NCBI GenBank assembly: GCA_036874045.1
Contig: CM072342.1
Span: 20,364,001-20,428,000, forward strand
DNA from: Cymodocea nodosa
Taxonomy: Eukaryota > Streptophyta > Magnoliopsida > Alismatales > Cymodoceaceae
DNA length: 64,000 nucleotides
Reading direction: 5' to 3'
Below, one piece after another: positions 12,230-25,500 of the stretch. Each line of letters opens with the position of its first letter. Positions within the stretch are counted from its first letter, which is position 1. Position numbers and translations under genes: made by a program. The notes under the pieces were generated by a model. The model did no database searches. It was given only the letters and a program-made list of their open reading frames with translations, and had not been told where the DNA came from.

Positions 12230-12960
12230 TTTAAACTATCATATAAAATAACTGAATAACTTAATATGAGTAAAGAATATCTATTTCAAACTAAAAAATA
12301 ACTGTAAATATATAAAAAGTAACTAAACTAGATTAATGAATGATTACAAATCACAAGGAAGTCAATTTAACTTCTTAAAGAACAATACATTTGAATAATT
12401 ATTTCTGCCTAAAGAATAAATACAAACGTCTAATAAATAAATAAATATAACAAATGAATAAGTACAAAACACAAACAATAACTTATTCAAGAATAGTACA
12501 TTTGAATAATTAATTCTGACTAAAGAATAACTAAAAATGCCAAATGAATAACTACAAAAAAGATAAGAATTTATTCAATAACAGTACATTTGAATAACTA
12601 TTTCTGCTTAAAGAATAACTACAAATGTCTAATGAATAACTAAATATGAGAAATGAATAACTACAGACAAGCACTTATTACATTTGATTATGTATATCTC
12701 CATAAAGAATAACTACTTTCATATAAAGAATAACTAAATTGGCTCAATGAATAACTACAACTATTATAACTTCAAATGACATGTTCGAGATGACAATAAA
12801 ATTGAAGAACTTATTTTACCTAATGAGCAACAAAATATCAATTAAAAATAACTGATAATTTTTAGTAATGAATAAGTAACATCGTGAACAACATAAACTA
12901 ATTAATTCAAGTATAGTAAATTTAAATAACTAAATATATCTAAAAAATTAACTCACGCAA
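12230..12960. repeat. Degenerate AT-rich tandem array
   Basis: The motif GAATAACTACAAATG and variants recur many times. A longer module containing GTACATTTGAATAA reappears near 12387, 12498 and 12586, with weaker copies near 12680 and 12916, so spacing is roughly 90-110 bp. Units are diverged. No coding potential is visible. Confidence 0.7.
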
Positions 12961-14105
12961 AGGAAATAGCTACTACTAAATTATTATACAAGTTAAAGCT
13001 GAATGATTTTATTGTGATAACCTGCCGTTCCTTTCTCTTGGTTGTCTTTGATGTTCAACTTTCTTGTCCTAAACTTGAGTATGTGGACAAGCGTTCGGCC
13101 TTATTAATCCTCATTTGTCTCCTTTAAAATCAAAATGCAAGGATGCAAGATTAACTCCAACTCTCAAAACCTCGATGCAACTGATTATACAATAAAGATA
13201 ATAAAGCAATACAACCACAATGAATTAAATAAAAAATGTTATCCATATGATCATATTAGTTATTTTTCAAAGCAAGGTATATATCAAAATATCTTCTCTC
13301 CAAAATTTCTTCAAAGATGGAGAATAGATGCCACAATCACGAAAAATAAGCAAAAAGCAATGAAAATAGAGAACAACCACTGGACAAGTTACATATGATT
13401 ACATTTGTGCCTTGATATCACACTTTACCACTTTATTAGGGCACAAATACGACACAGGTTATATATATATTTATATATATCACAGTCTAAGAGTAGCAAT
13501 AGATCGTCGAACAATATTAGAAGAGGGGAGCTTGGTTGTCAAGATTGATATATAGATGGAAATCGATGAACGACAAAGTTGAAAGATACCACGTCTTCGT
13601 GCTTGCCCAAGTTCAAACGAGGAGGAGCCTACACCTTTCACCTTCGGCTTTAGCTTGGCAGAGGGATTTGTAAGTTGAGATGTCGGTGTTTGGTAAAGTA
13701 GAAGGTTCGTATTCACTTCAGCCCAAACCGTCGATTAAATTTTCGACATATATGATTTACTATATATTAAATTTTCGTATTATTTTGAGTTGTAATTATT
13801 GTTATATTTTTAGTAAATTTAACAAAAAAATATTGAATTTTAAGATCAGATCAATATCTTTTAATTTAAATAAAAAATTATCATGTATCTATATAATATT
13901 TAATAATAATAAGTACACGATCACTTTTAGTTTTTCATGTATTTATACATAAAAAATTTACCAAATATCAACAATCGTTAACAAATTCTCCTTCGTTAAT
14001 TTTTTTTTCTTTAAAATTACCTGGCAGCCCCCTCATTTCAGACGGCGGACGGCCCAAAGCGCAGGCAGTAACACCTCCGTCATCGAAGGATCTCCACCTC
14101 CGAAG

Positions 14106-16754
14106 ATGTTGTTCCAGAAAACCTTGGTTAGCCCTCTCCCACTCCCTCATCCAACACCTCGATCCTGCTGCCTCATCCGATCCGGATTGGCACTGACTCC
14201 GTCCTCCGTCTCTTCTGGGAAGGCCCACTTGCAGAGGGGTCCGGCCGCCGAGAAACCCGACTGGCTGAGGCAGAGGGCACCGCAGGGGGACAACTACCGG
14301 AGACTGCACGAGTCTCTATCCAACCTGAACCTCAACACCGTCTGTGTCGAGGCCCAGTGTCCCAATATTGGCGAGGTTAGGAGAGAGACCGTGCATATTC
14401 GATCTTTGCCTTCCTTTGATAATGTTGTTATTTCTTCTTCTTCTTCGTACGAAAGGAAGAAAGAGAGAAAAGTTAATTAGGTCTTTTTCATCTGTATGAC
14501 TTACATTTACTTGTGGAATTCTTTTCTGTGGATGATGCAGTGCTGGAACGGCGGAGGTGGTGCCGGAGGAGAAGGAGATGGCATCGCAACTGCCACCATA
14601 ATGCTTCTGGGAGATACGTGCACCCGAGGCTGCAGGTTTTGTGCTGTCAATACTAGCAGGAATCCTGCACCGCCAGACCCAATGGAGCCTCACAATACTG
14701 CCACAGCCATTGCAAGCTGGGGGTGGGGTGCTTTCTTTGTTCATTCCTTTTACTATTTCAATCCTTTTGACTAGTTTGAGTTTTGTTTAAATTTCCAATA
14801 TACGTCTCTCTCGTGAGCAAGAATTTGGAATATGGTATCATTGTTTGATACCATGTTTATTTTTATCTCAGTTTGAACCATGGAGTTCAAAATTTTCATG
14901 GTCAATCAAATTTCACCAACACGCGTTTGTTTTCAAGGATATGTAAGACAAGTGTTGATCTGAATTCTATTCGTTAATTGGCAGTGTTGATTATGTCGTT
15001 CTAACAAGTGTTGATCGGGACGACCTACCTGATGGTGGAAGTGGCCATTTTGCTCAGACTGTTCAATCATTGAAGGTTGGTTTCTAACACCCTTTCTGAA
15101 CTTAGCATGTTATGTTATATAATGACTTTGATTTCAAAATCTGAAAATTGCAGCATATAGCCCTCATTTTTGTTTGTTGCAAATAACGTCTCCCAGCTCT
15201 CCCCATCATTCTTAGTCAATCATTAATATAAAATGTTGCAAGAATATGCCGTTTGCCTACTAATAAGTACACACCCAAAGTGCTCCTCCCTTGTTTCTCC
15301 TCTATTCTTTGTTTTTCTGATTATGTTTTCTGCTCTATTCATTGTCTACGCTATTTTTGGTTTGGTTGTTTTGTGCAGAATCTCAAGCCCGAAATTCTGG
15401 TGGAATGTCTAACTTCTGACTTTAGAGGAGATTTGGATGCTGTGTCGAGATTGGTGCATTCTGGTTTAGATGTGTTTGCTCATAATATAGAAACTGTGAA
15501 ACGTCTTCAGAGGCTTGTTAGAGACCCTAGAGCAGGGTAGGCATGGGTTAATTCATTGTTTGACCCTTTATGCATAAATGCTTGCCCTTTTAATTTTTTG
15601 TCATTTCAAGTCTCAGGATCATAAGCACTGCAATTGGAGGAGGTAAAATTGAATTAATAAAACTGATCTGCTTCATGTTGATCTAGGGGGCTGGCATTCG
15701 TAATGCAGCATTTGTAGTTTCCAGAGTAAATATTTGTATTTGCAACATCATATAGTGTGAATTGAGGCCATATTATACCCGTCTTTTTTGTTGGAACTCT
15801 GCATTAGTATATACAATTTCACCTGATTGTATATCTGCCCACCTAATTTGTTTTCACTTGAAATGAAATATACATGGCGTTTAAAACTGCTTTATTTTGG
15901 TTGCCATGTAATCGTGGACATTCAGGACTTAAAAACATGTAATTTTTATATCGTTTTTCTTGATTCTTAGGCAACCGATTAAACTTGTTGGGAATCAACA
16001 AACAATGATTATGCCACATACACAATCCATAATATAAATTCTGTCTCTTAAGAAATCACGAATCTTATTTTTTTCTTAGTCTGGACTTGGATTTTCTCGT
16101 TCTGGTGCTTGTGCTCTTGTACAGCTTGGTGTTTTACTGCTTACATTTGAACTGACCAAGTGTTAACTCATTTGCTTAATTGATTTTAGCTACCAGCAGA
16201 GCTTGTCTGTTTTGGAACACGCAAAACTCTGCAAGGAAGGTATGATAACAAAATCTTCTATTATGCTGGGGCTTGGGGAATCGGATGATGAAGTGAAGGA
16301 AACTATGGCTGATTTATGTTCGATTGGTGTTGACATTTTGACACTGGGACAATACTTGCAGGTATGACAGCTTGAAAACTATTTTAGTGGGTGATTCCAT
16401 TGCGTGAGCAATGTTGAGTAGCTTTCGTTTCATTTTAATATGGGTTTGAGGTCTGTTGCAGCCAACACCCTTGCATTTGACGGTCAAGGAATATGTTCGT
16501 CCCGAGAAGTTCAGCTTTTGGAAAGAATACGGAGAATCACTTGGTTTTAGTTACGTTGCCAGTGGTCCTCTGGTGAATTTTGAAGCCTGACCTTAAAATG
16601 CAAATGCAATGATCAGAGTGTGTTCATTCCATCTGGTAACAAAATGTGCAGTTGTCCGCTGATTGTGTTCTCTGTCATGGCTTTTCAGGTTCGGTCATCC
16701 TACAGAGCAGGGGAACTCTTTGTCCAAAACTTGGTCTCAGCAAAGCGAAACTGA
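14106..16754 (+). CDS. LIP1P: Lipoyl synthase, plastid type
   Basis: This radical-SAM enzyme inserts two sulfurs into octanoyl groups on lipoyl domains; in plastids it serves the pyruvate dehydrogenase E2 subunit. Exons are 14106-14375, 14541-14722, 14985-15075, 15379-15536, 16190-16361, 16462-16572 and 16689-16754, all GT-AG with continuous phase, giving 349 aa. The auxiliary cluster motif CX4CX5C is at Cys80, Cys85 and Cys91, split across exons 1 and 2. The radical-SAM CX3CX2C motif (CTRGCRFC) is at Cys117, Cys121 and Cys124. The conserved RSSY that ligates the auxiliary cluster is at residues 330-333. The first 45 or so residues are Ser/Pro/Arg-rich with few acids, as expected for a transit peptide. 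All catalytic residues are present. The plastid rather than mitochondrial assignment rests on overall similarity to LIP1p and on the presequence. Confidence 0.95.
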
Positions 16755-17910
16755 AAGCAAGTGAACGTTTTCACCATTGTCATGAGCATTCATGAAACAT
16801 GTAGCCGACTCGAGGATTGAATTGAAACAAACGATTGCGGTTGGCCTGAAAGGTTAAGAATGGGATGCTTTTGAAGGTCTCTACTGCACTAAACTCTAGA
16901 AGCAGTCGCATAGCAAGGAGCTCATTTTCGCTAGTTAATGTGATGATGCTTGATGTTGCAAGTAAGACAGTGAAACTTGTTTTCTTGTCAAAAGACTTGA
17001 GCTTTAAGCACCGAGGCTGATACACATTTTGTGTAAATTAACCTATTGAAATAAGCTAGCTTATCTTTGAAGATGTAGTAAATAACATGACTCTCTTTTT
17101 TCCACTAATGTTCATTGCCCTTGCACTTGGGCACTCTTTCCCATTCCCACAAAACAAGCGATCGAGAAGAGTGTGGTGGAGATGATGCATAGTTGTTGAG
17201 AATGGTGTCAGATGATTGAATTTTGCGTTGTTGCTTGCGTCTCTATTCCTTGTTGGTGTTCATTGAGATTTGTGGATTCTCTAGGCTACTACCCCCTACC
17301 AATTACTTATTTTCTTTGTAAGAATATCAACTCATTCAAATGGTTGTTAAACATGCAGACGATTCATGCCACCACAACTTGTACAAGGCTTGCTTATCAC
17401 ACCTACGTGCATTGGATCAAAGGATGAAACTCTCAGGTGGAAAACCAAGCTGGACAAATGTGATCGATGGAAAACTAAGCTGAGTTCCAAAACCAGACAA
17501 GTCAACTGGGTTATTTCACAGCAACTGGAGGCAACCTTGGATGGGATCGATATTTCAGTTTCGTGGATGACTAATTAATTAACACCATGTGCAGCTTCTT
17601 AGTTTTCCATGGGATATGGAAATAACCTAAAACACAATGAAACTGGTGGTAGATCTTTGGTAGAGCTTTTAATATATCTGACAAGTTTAGCTGTAACTTA
17701 GTAATGTTTCTTGGAAAGTTTGATTACAAATTAATTGAGAGGATTCACAGGAAATTAAGGTAATTTTGGGATTGGTTATGAATATGCATATTAATTCTTC
17801 AATGGTTGGTGGGATCCTTGAAGAAGTGACTATTATCCGAAGGTTTGCAATCTACCAGGTGCATTTCTTTCCAGATATCAAGAATATAATATTCGTATTG
17901 TGAAACGTCG
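16755..17910 (+). other. LIP1p 3' UTR and short intergenic stretch
   Basis: The first few hundred bases are probably the LIP1p 3' UTR. The interval 17360-17580 has coding-like composition and an open frame of about 70 codons, but no family could be recognised and no splice context supports it. Copy B of the segmental duplication becomes recognisable at 17911; whether it starts further left cannot be tested because copy A runs off the window. Confidence 0.5.
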
Positions 17911-18242
17911 AGACTTCGAAGGAGGCCTACAAATTACTTGGAAGATCTTTGATACAAAACTGGGAATGAAGTGTGGTGTAGACTTGAGTTGATTGATCAA
18001 GATTTTTGTAAGCATCAAGACATCAACAACACGAGTGTCATTTGTGTTGCAAGTGATCTTAGATTGAGTGTAGGATTGAGAAAGTTGAAGAAAGCAATTC
18101 AGAAAGACTTGCTTCAGGAAATGAAGTAGTGGATTTTGAAGGCGACAAATTTGATTCTCGTACTCCACCCATTCGTTGGTCAGTCATTCAAGTAAAGAAA
18201 GGGATACAAATAATTTAATGTTGTTATAAGTAAATAATCCTC

Positions 18243-18279
<37 letters not shown>

Positions 18280-18299
18280 TTGTCACCACTGCTGTTATA

Positions 18300-19504
18300 A
18301 AACCTCCCCTATTTTTCCACTATCTTTCCCCACCCACGTTTCTCTCCCCTCCCCATCTCTCTCTCGGCGATCGGCTTCTCCCCTCTTTCGTTGCTTTCAT
18401 CCCAAGCCAACAGCTGCCCATTTGGAGATTTCTGTTGATTGCCAGATTCATCCCTCACCCATCCCTTTCTCCTCTGGTTGGTTCCCTCCTCCTCCTCCGC
18501 CTCCTCCTTTCTCCTTTCTCCTTTCTCTTCCCGCCGCTTAATCTTCCTGTGCCTGTCCTCCTTCCCTTCTCTTCACTTTAGGGGTTTCGTTGTTTCCGCT
18601 CGTCGGATTTCAGTATTCACACCGTGGAATCGTCCCCTTTCGCATCTGGTTTTTGCTTCGTGGGCTTTGCTGTTTAGTCTGGACTTTCAGATGCTTTGTT
18701 TTAGGTCCGACAATGCATGTTTTGGTTGACCTGGGCTGTTCGGGTCAGCAAGTGACCATCTCGATCAGTATCTTTCCTTTTTGTTGCTCGGTCTTACTCG
18801 TTTGATTGGATTGCTTTTATTTCTTGTGAAGTTGGATCAATTCATCGCTGCGGAAATATGCTTGCTGCTTTCTTGTTTGTGCACTTGTATGATTGCAAGA
18901 AGGTGTTTTGGGATTGTTCAATTGTTTCCGACGTTCTTTGCTTGTTCTATCCTCTGTAATTGGCGTTAGTCAGTTACAGTCATCTGCCTGTGCTTCCTTG
19001 TGTATTTGGCTGTCTGGCCGTATTTAATTTTGGGAAATGGGGCATTGCCTACTATAATTGATTTACATTAAAAGGAAAAGAGGAAGAAGAAGACCAAAAT
19101 TTCTTCATTAGAAATATTTAACTATGCTAAAATTACGTAATTTAATAGATGATTTACTGATGCATAGACATAAATAGAGAGAAAGGATTCATGTGGTCGC
19201 CCTCACATAATGGGACTAAGGTATTGGTTGTTGTTGTTGTCATCCTCCACAGATTATGAAAATTTTTTAGGCTTCCTTATGTACATTATTTTCAAACCCA
19301 CGATTTGGTTATCGGATCGTACCAAGTTATATTGTATTTGATTATTCTAACTTCCCATGCCGTTGACACCATTTCTCTCTCTCTCTCTCTTTTAGGAAAC
19401 TGTTACGTTCGTGTCTATAATTCCTTAAGGTGGAGAAATTTTCTTTGCTTCTATAAGATTCATCTGTTTCCTGGCAAAGATATATGGGCTGATTTTGGCA
19501 TTTG
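18300..19504 (+). promoter_or_regulatory. WDR26 leader and probable 5' UTR intron
   Basis: A CT-rich leader runs from about 18300 to 18740 and is conserved in copy A at 345-790. It is followed by AT-richer, intron-like sequence up to the coding start at 19505. This interval contains a LINE 3' tail at about 19060-19240 and a (CT)n run at 19374-19391. Exact leader exon borders could not be set. Confidence 0.5.
19060..19242 (+). mobile_element. 5'-truncated LINE 3' tail
   Basis: The block at 19192-19240 reads CATGTGGTCGCCCTCACATA, then GGGACTAAGGT, then a (GTT)n tail. The same ending style closes the larger LINE at 23820-23870 (CATATGGCCAACCCCACATA, then a GTT-rich tail). Only the terminal part of the element was inserted, which is typical of incomplete reverse transcription. 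Confidence 0.7.
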
Positions 19505-22500
19505 ATGGGAGGTGTAGATGATGAACCACCTGCAAAACGTGTTAAACGTGCACTGTTGGAATTAAATAGCCTCCCAAATAACTCATCTCATAGTGAGCTT
19601 ATTGGTCCATTGAAAGGCTTTATGGCAAGGCCTTTGTCATTCCATGGTAAAGAAGAAACAATTGGTTCTAAGGGGGTTATCAAAAAGTTGGAGTTCGTTA
19701 GAATCATCACAAAGGCCCTCTATTCTCTTGGTTATGAGAAAAGTGGAGCAATTTTAGAGGAAGAGTCGGGAATACATCTGCATACACCTGAGGTGACTTT
19801 GTTTAGGAAACAATTACTTGATGGAAATTGGAAAGAAAGCTTGGTTACATTGCACAAAATTAACATCGAAGATGAAAGTGTTCTGAGGTCTGCCTCTTTC
19901 TTAATAATGGAGCAGAAATTCTTTGAACTAGTGAGTAGTGGCAGAGTGATGGATGCATTGAAGAGTCTGAGAAGTGAGATATCTTCACTTTGCATTAACA
20001 GAAAACGGGTTCACGAACTTGCTGGTTGTCTTGTGTCCCCCTCACGATGTAACCTTCTTGGGTTTAATGGTCAGGGAGCTGAGAGTGCAAGTTCCCGTAT
20101 GAAGCTTCTAGGGGAACTGCAGAAACTGCTTCCTCCCACTATCATGATAGCAGAAAATCGATTGGAACATTTGGTTGAACAGGCTCTTAATGTTCAGAAA
20201 GAAGCCTGTATTTTTCATAACTCTTTAGATAGCTCACTGTCCTTGTACTCGGATCATCAATGTGGCAGGGAGAAGATACCTTCTCAAAGCTTGCAGGTTA
20301 GCGCTGAAGATGTTTACTGTATTAGAAAATGTATTCTTTTATGTTAAGCAAACAAGCACATAGTGGTCTGCCAACTTATTCATTGATATTGCTTTATGTA
20401 CTTTTAAAAATTTTGGAAATTTTCTCCTGTTTGTCTTAACTTTTAGCATTCTCTTATTCATTGGCATCTCATTTACTGAAAAGAAACTTGTGTGGTAACT
20501 TTATCAGTTCTCAGCCTTGTGTTAGGCTTTTAAATGGGAGGTGGGCACAAGGTGAGTATGGACATCCTTACCAGTGGCAGAGCCACTTATTAAGATGGTG
20601 GGTTATATGACGCACTCCAAATTTTGGAAACTTCTTTCATTATATTATATTAATTTTTTTGCATTATCTTAAACAAATATTATGAGCTACCTTAAATCAC
20701 GAGTTAATTGAAGTTAACATTGCAATTAATTACTTTGTACTCGTGCTACATATGTGAAAAGATCATTGACTATGTGAAATATGACTTAGATTGTTTTAAT
20801 AATATTAATATAATATAATTTTATTTAAATTATTAACTAATATTTTATGATCTATTCTTCTAAATTTTCAACTCTAGCTGCAATATTTACCCTTACCCTT
20901 GAAATTTAGTAGGTAAAAGTGCCGGTATTTTCTATTGATTAGAGGATAAAGAGACGAGTAATGGATAATAGGGTGAGAAATTCATACTGTTGCCGACATT
21001 AAATAGAATGGGGCAAGTGCTGGTACAAACTTGCCCCATTTACATGCTAGATGGTACTGTTATTTAGGTAAATTATCTACTTGCGATCATTTTTTACCCT
21101 TTTCTCAATTTTCTGTAGCAGTTCAATAGGAAGCCATTTCACTGAACTAGCTCTTAAAATGCTGGTTTATGTGAATAATTTTGTCTATTAGATTATAAAA
21201 GTTCTAATTCATCTTAGAAGGTAATACAACAAAAGATTCATCTTCTATAATCACCATTGGCAAAATATTGCTTATTGCAATTATGGAGAGAACCCTGCGA
21301 CCATAAGATGCCCCTACCATATCTATTGTTTTGCACTTCTACCTGCTAATTGATGTTTTTGGCTTTTTCTATGAGCACACTATTTTAAAGATCCCTGATT
21401 CATGTTCACTTTCTGTATATCCTACATGTCTTTTCTTGGTGTGCTCTAGGTTTAATGATTGCTTGATCCATTGGTATGGAGCAGGTGCTGCATGCACATA
21501 GTGATGACATATGGTTTTTGCAATTCTCAAACAATGGAAAATACTTGGCCTCATCTTCCAGGGACAAAACTACAGTTATTTGGGAGGTACCATTTTCTCG
21601 TTGTACTTCTGTTGTAGACCTTTTTAGTTGGATGGCATGTGCATTCCATATCTTCCCAGTAATAATTTCCTATTCTTTCAATGGGAATATTCTCTCTTAT
21701 TTATTCAATCACTTCCTAGAACTCATTGTAGTTATTGCTCATTTGTATTTATTTAGATAGTGTTGATATTTACTTTCTTTCTATTTATCTTTCGATTCAG
21801 AAATGCTATCTCTCTAAGAAGTTTATTTAAAGAACTTCCAATTTGTTTGTATTACATTTTCAATGTTCAATATTGAATCATGATATCTCATGGAGTTACT
21901 CTATTAGGTTTTAAGGATTTGGAATTTTCTTTGAGTCTTTCCTTTATTGTTTGGTCTGCCTTTACCATTTTGTTGAATCTTCTTTTTCCTTTTTTGACAG
22001 CTTCCAATTTTTTTTGCAAGATCTCTTTCCCCATTGAACTCTGTTTGTAGAGGTTATCCCTTTATGGCTGATCTTAAGCCCAGACAAAGGAGAATTAGCT
22101 TTAGGTAAATGGTTAGTTGTAGAAGCTTATCAATTTGTCATGAACATGCATTTTAAAGATTATTCATTAGGGCATAACCTTCTTAGCAATGTATTGCACT
22201 AAACCTTGAGTGTAATGAAAAGAAAATAAGAGGGAAGTGTTGCACACGCTAAGGTAATGTTTTTAAATTAGAGGCTCTGCATCAGCACGTAGATGCTGAT
22301 GAAAATAAGTAAGAGTTTTTATACCTTAAACGGATGTTTGTAGGTAAAGAAGTTAATCCAAAACATCAAAATTAAGTTAGCAACTTAGAATATAGGATCA
22401 TTGACTGATAAGAGAATGAAATTAGTAGATATAATAATAAGGAAAATTAACACATTATGTTTGTAAGAAACTAAATGGATGAGTCAAAAATCTAAGTTAA

Positions 22501-25500
22501 TAGTGGTTTTAAATTATGTTATACAAGAAAAGATAAATACAAGAATGGAGTTGGAATAAAATATTAAGAAAATGAAATGTGGAAAAACTATTGGATGATG
22601 GTATTCCTATTGAAATATGGAAGTTTATGGGTGAAGTAGAGAATAAGTGGTTAAATAAGCTTTTTAATATAATTTTAAAGATAAAGAAGATGCTAAATAA
22701 AAGAAGGAAGAGCTCTTTAATATCTATATTTAAGAAAAAAGGAGACATAATTATAATAATTATTGTAATATTAAGTTAGTTGAACACTTAAAATTGTCAT
22801 ACTATGAAATTACGGAAAGGGTAATTAAAATCATAGAAAATCATTTTCAGTTTATACCGTTAAGTCAATAATGGAAACTATCCGTTTACTTAGAGAGATA
22901 ACAAAAAATTATAAAGTTAGAAAAAAGGAACTCCATGTTGTTTTCATTGATTTAGAAGAAGCTTGTGATAGAGTACCTATAAATTTATTGTAGTTTTAGA
23001 GAGAAGAGTATCTATAGGATATATTGGTATTAAAAGGACATGTATAATAGAGTAGTTATTAGTGTTAAAACTGTAGGTAGAGAAACTAGGGGATTTCCAA
23101 TAGACATAGGTTTGCACTAGGGGTCTTTTCTATGTTCATATCTATTTACCTTGGTTATGAATGAAATAATTAAAAAATTAAAAAATAAATAACTTAGTTT
23201 ATGTTATTTGTTGATTACATAGTTTTGGTTGATAAAAGTAAGTTTGGAATTTTAAATTAGAATTATGGATAGATACTTGAGTCCAAAGGATTTAGATTGA
23301 GTAGGTCAAAGAATAAATCTATGGTACGTGGTTAAAAAAAATAGGGATGAAGGTATATACTTAGATGACTATGAGATCTATAAAAGTAATATTTTTAAAT
23401 ACTTGTGACCCATAATAAATGGTAATGTTGATATTATAAAGGTTGTCATTCGTAGGATCAAAATAGGCTGGATGAAGTGGATAAATGCTTCTAAAGTTTT
23501 GTATGATAAAAGAACATCCTTAAAATTAGAAGGAAAATTCTATAAAATTGTTATTCACCTAACTATACTTTTGACTTAGAATGTTAAATTGTAAAGCATG
23601 ATCATATGTAAAAAATTAGTTTTGCTAAAATATATATGTTTACATAGATGAATGGTAATATTATAAGAGAAGCTAAAAGATGATTTTGTTAAGAATAGTA
23701 TAAGAGTTGCACCAATTCAAAGTAAAGTAAAAGATATTGGCTTAGGTGGTTTGTTCATATGCTTAAGAGGTCAAAGAATGCACTGATTAGAAGAGGAGAA
23801 TTAATTATAGAAAAATAATTCATATGGCCAACCCCACATAGTAAGATTATTATTCAAATTGTTATTGTTGTTATATCTCTTTCCCCATTGATGTTTCAGA
23901 AATTTTTGGCGACAGCTACCATTTTTTGCTCTCTTTCCTAATATTTGAGACATTTGGGTGGGATGTTAGGTTTTCTGTGGTTACCAAGAAGTACCTTTCT
24001 CTAGGTTTTGACTTTGTTTTGTAACTTTTATGCTGTCTTTTGGCTTGGTGTTTTACCACCTATATGCCTTTTCTCAAAGCATATGCATATTCCTTTTTAA
24101 CTGGTATTTATTTGCCGGTTTCCAGTGTTTCGTAGAGTCTCTGATGATCATTAGTCTTTCCTTTTTGTGTAAAAGTTCTAATTCCAAATATATCCTTTTA
24201 TCTCTTTTAGTCTAAGTCACGATTTCAGGTTTTGTTTCTGATTTTTAATTTTAAACTGCAAAACAAAAACTGTAAATATCCTTTTTGGGCCTTACATCAT
24301 CTATTCAACTTCAGCAGCTAGCATATCATTTAATAGTTTCCAACTCTCCTTAAAATATTGAAGCTCTTCTAAAAGATTGAAATAATCCTTGCCTCAAGAG
24401 GTTATACATATACCATATCCTTCAGTCTAAATATTCAATCGAAACCTTTCAGGTTGAAGAGAATGGTGAAGTGAAAGCAAAACATACATTAATTGGTCAC
24501 GACAAGCCTGTTATGATGGTAGCATGGAGTCCTGATGATCAGATGCTTCTAACCTGTGGACAAGAGGAGGTTGTGAGATGTTGGGATGCTCATTCTGGAG
24601 ATTGTATCCGGGTTTATGAGAAGAGTGGCCTCAATCTAATCTCTTGTGGTTGGTTTCCTGATGGCAAGACTATTGTCACTGGTGTCTCAGATAAGAGCAT
24701 TTCCATGTGGGACTTAGATGGAAAAGAGCTGGAATGTTGGAAAGGACAGAGAACAAATATGATTTCAGACGTGGCTGTTACAGCAAATAGCAAATGGGTC
24801 ATAACGATATGCAAGGAGACCAAGATTCTTATCTTTGATAGGGATTCAAAATCTGAAGCTGAGATTGAAGAGGAAAATGCAATTACTTCATTCTCTTTAT
24901 CAAGAGATAATAATTTTTTGCTGCTCAATCTTGTAAACCAGGAGATTCATCTGTGGAGAATTGTGGATGATCCAAAACTTATTGCAAAGTTTAAAGGGCA
25001 CAAGCGCTTAAGGTTTGTCATTAGGTCTTGCTTTGGTGGAATTGAGCAAGCCTTTATTGCCAGTGGAAGTGAGGATTCACAGGTACATCTTTTCATTCCT
25101 TTGGTAACGTGAAGAAAATGCCAAAACCATGTATAAGATAGGCAAATCGGCACTCTTGTGATATGTAATATTATGGTACTTTACATCAACTGATTTTAAC
25201 TTCAAAACCTTTCATATAAATGTTACTTACTTACAGGTAGCGGTATGTCCTTGTATAGTAATTCGAGCATCCGTTGGACTGTCAACATCTAACCCTTGAC
25301 CATCTTTAAAAAAAACCCTACAATTGAAATTATATGGCTTTTTCTGTAAGACTGGTTTGATCTGTATCTGGTAATTTAGATCCTGGAGCAATATGAGCTG
25401 TGTCTATTTTTGCTAGTTGGGTTGATCCGAACATTTATCTTGAGTTGCTGTTATTTTTGTCCTTGTGAAAGGATTGACCTAGAAACTTAGTCAGACAGTT

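Larger units (their letters stand above)
9301..14105. other. AT-rich intergenic region
   Basis: This lies between the divergent PUB4-like and LIP1p genes. No convincing coding exon is visible on either strand; open frames here are short and of biased composition. It holds a two-unit repeat at 9746-9878, a degenerate tandem array at about 12230-12960, and a TA-rich microsatellite at about 13460-13481. The last 150 bases before 14106 become GC-rich and are the probable LIP1p promoter and leader. Confidence 0.6.
17911..23250 (+). repeat. Segmental duplication, copy B (intact parent-like copy)
   Basis: This is the direct-orientation counterpart of 1-4350. It includes about 1 kb around the WDR26 start codon that copy A lacks (roughly 18724-19711). 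The (AAT)n run at 18243-18278 is longer than the one in copy A (336-350). Similarity to copy A stops at about 23250, inside the LINE. Confidence 0.93.

Noticed and set aside
12230-12960. Possible CRISPR-like repeat array
   Set aside because: Repeats are strongly diverged, spacing is irregular, and this is plant nuclear DNA.
17366-17578. Small plus-strand gene downstream of LIP1p
   Set aside because: Composition is mildly coding-like, but no family, splice or start context could be supported.
22345-23875. Active LINE
   Set aside because: The element has many stops, an internal deletion and a damaged active-site motif.
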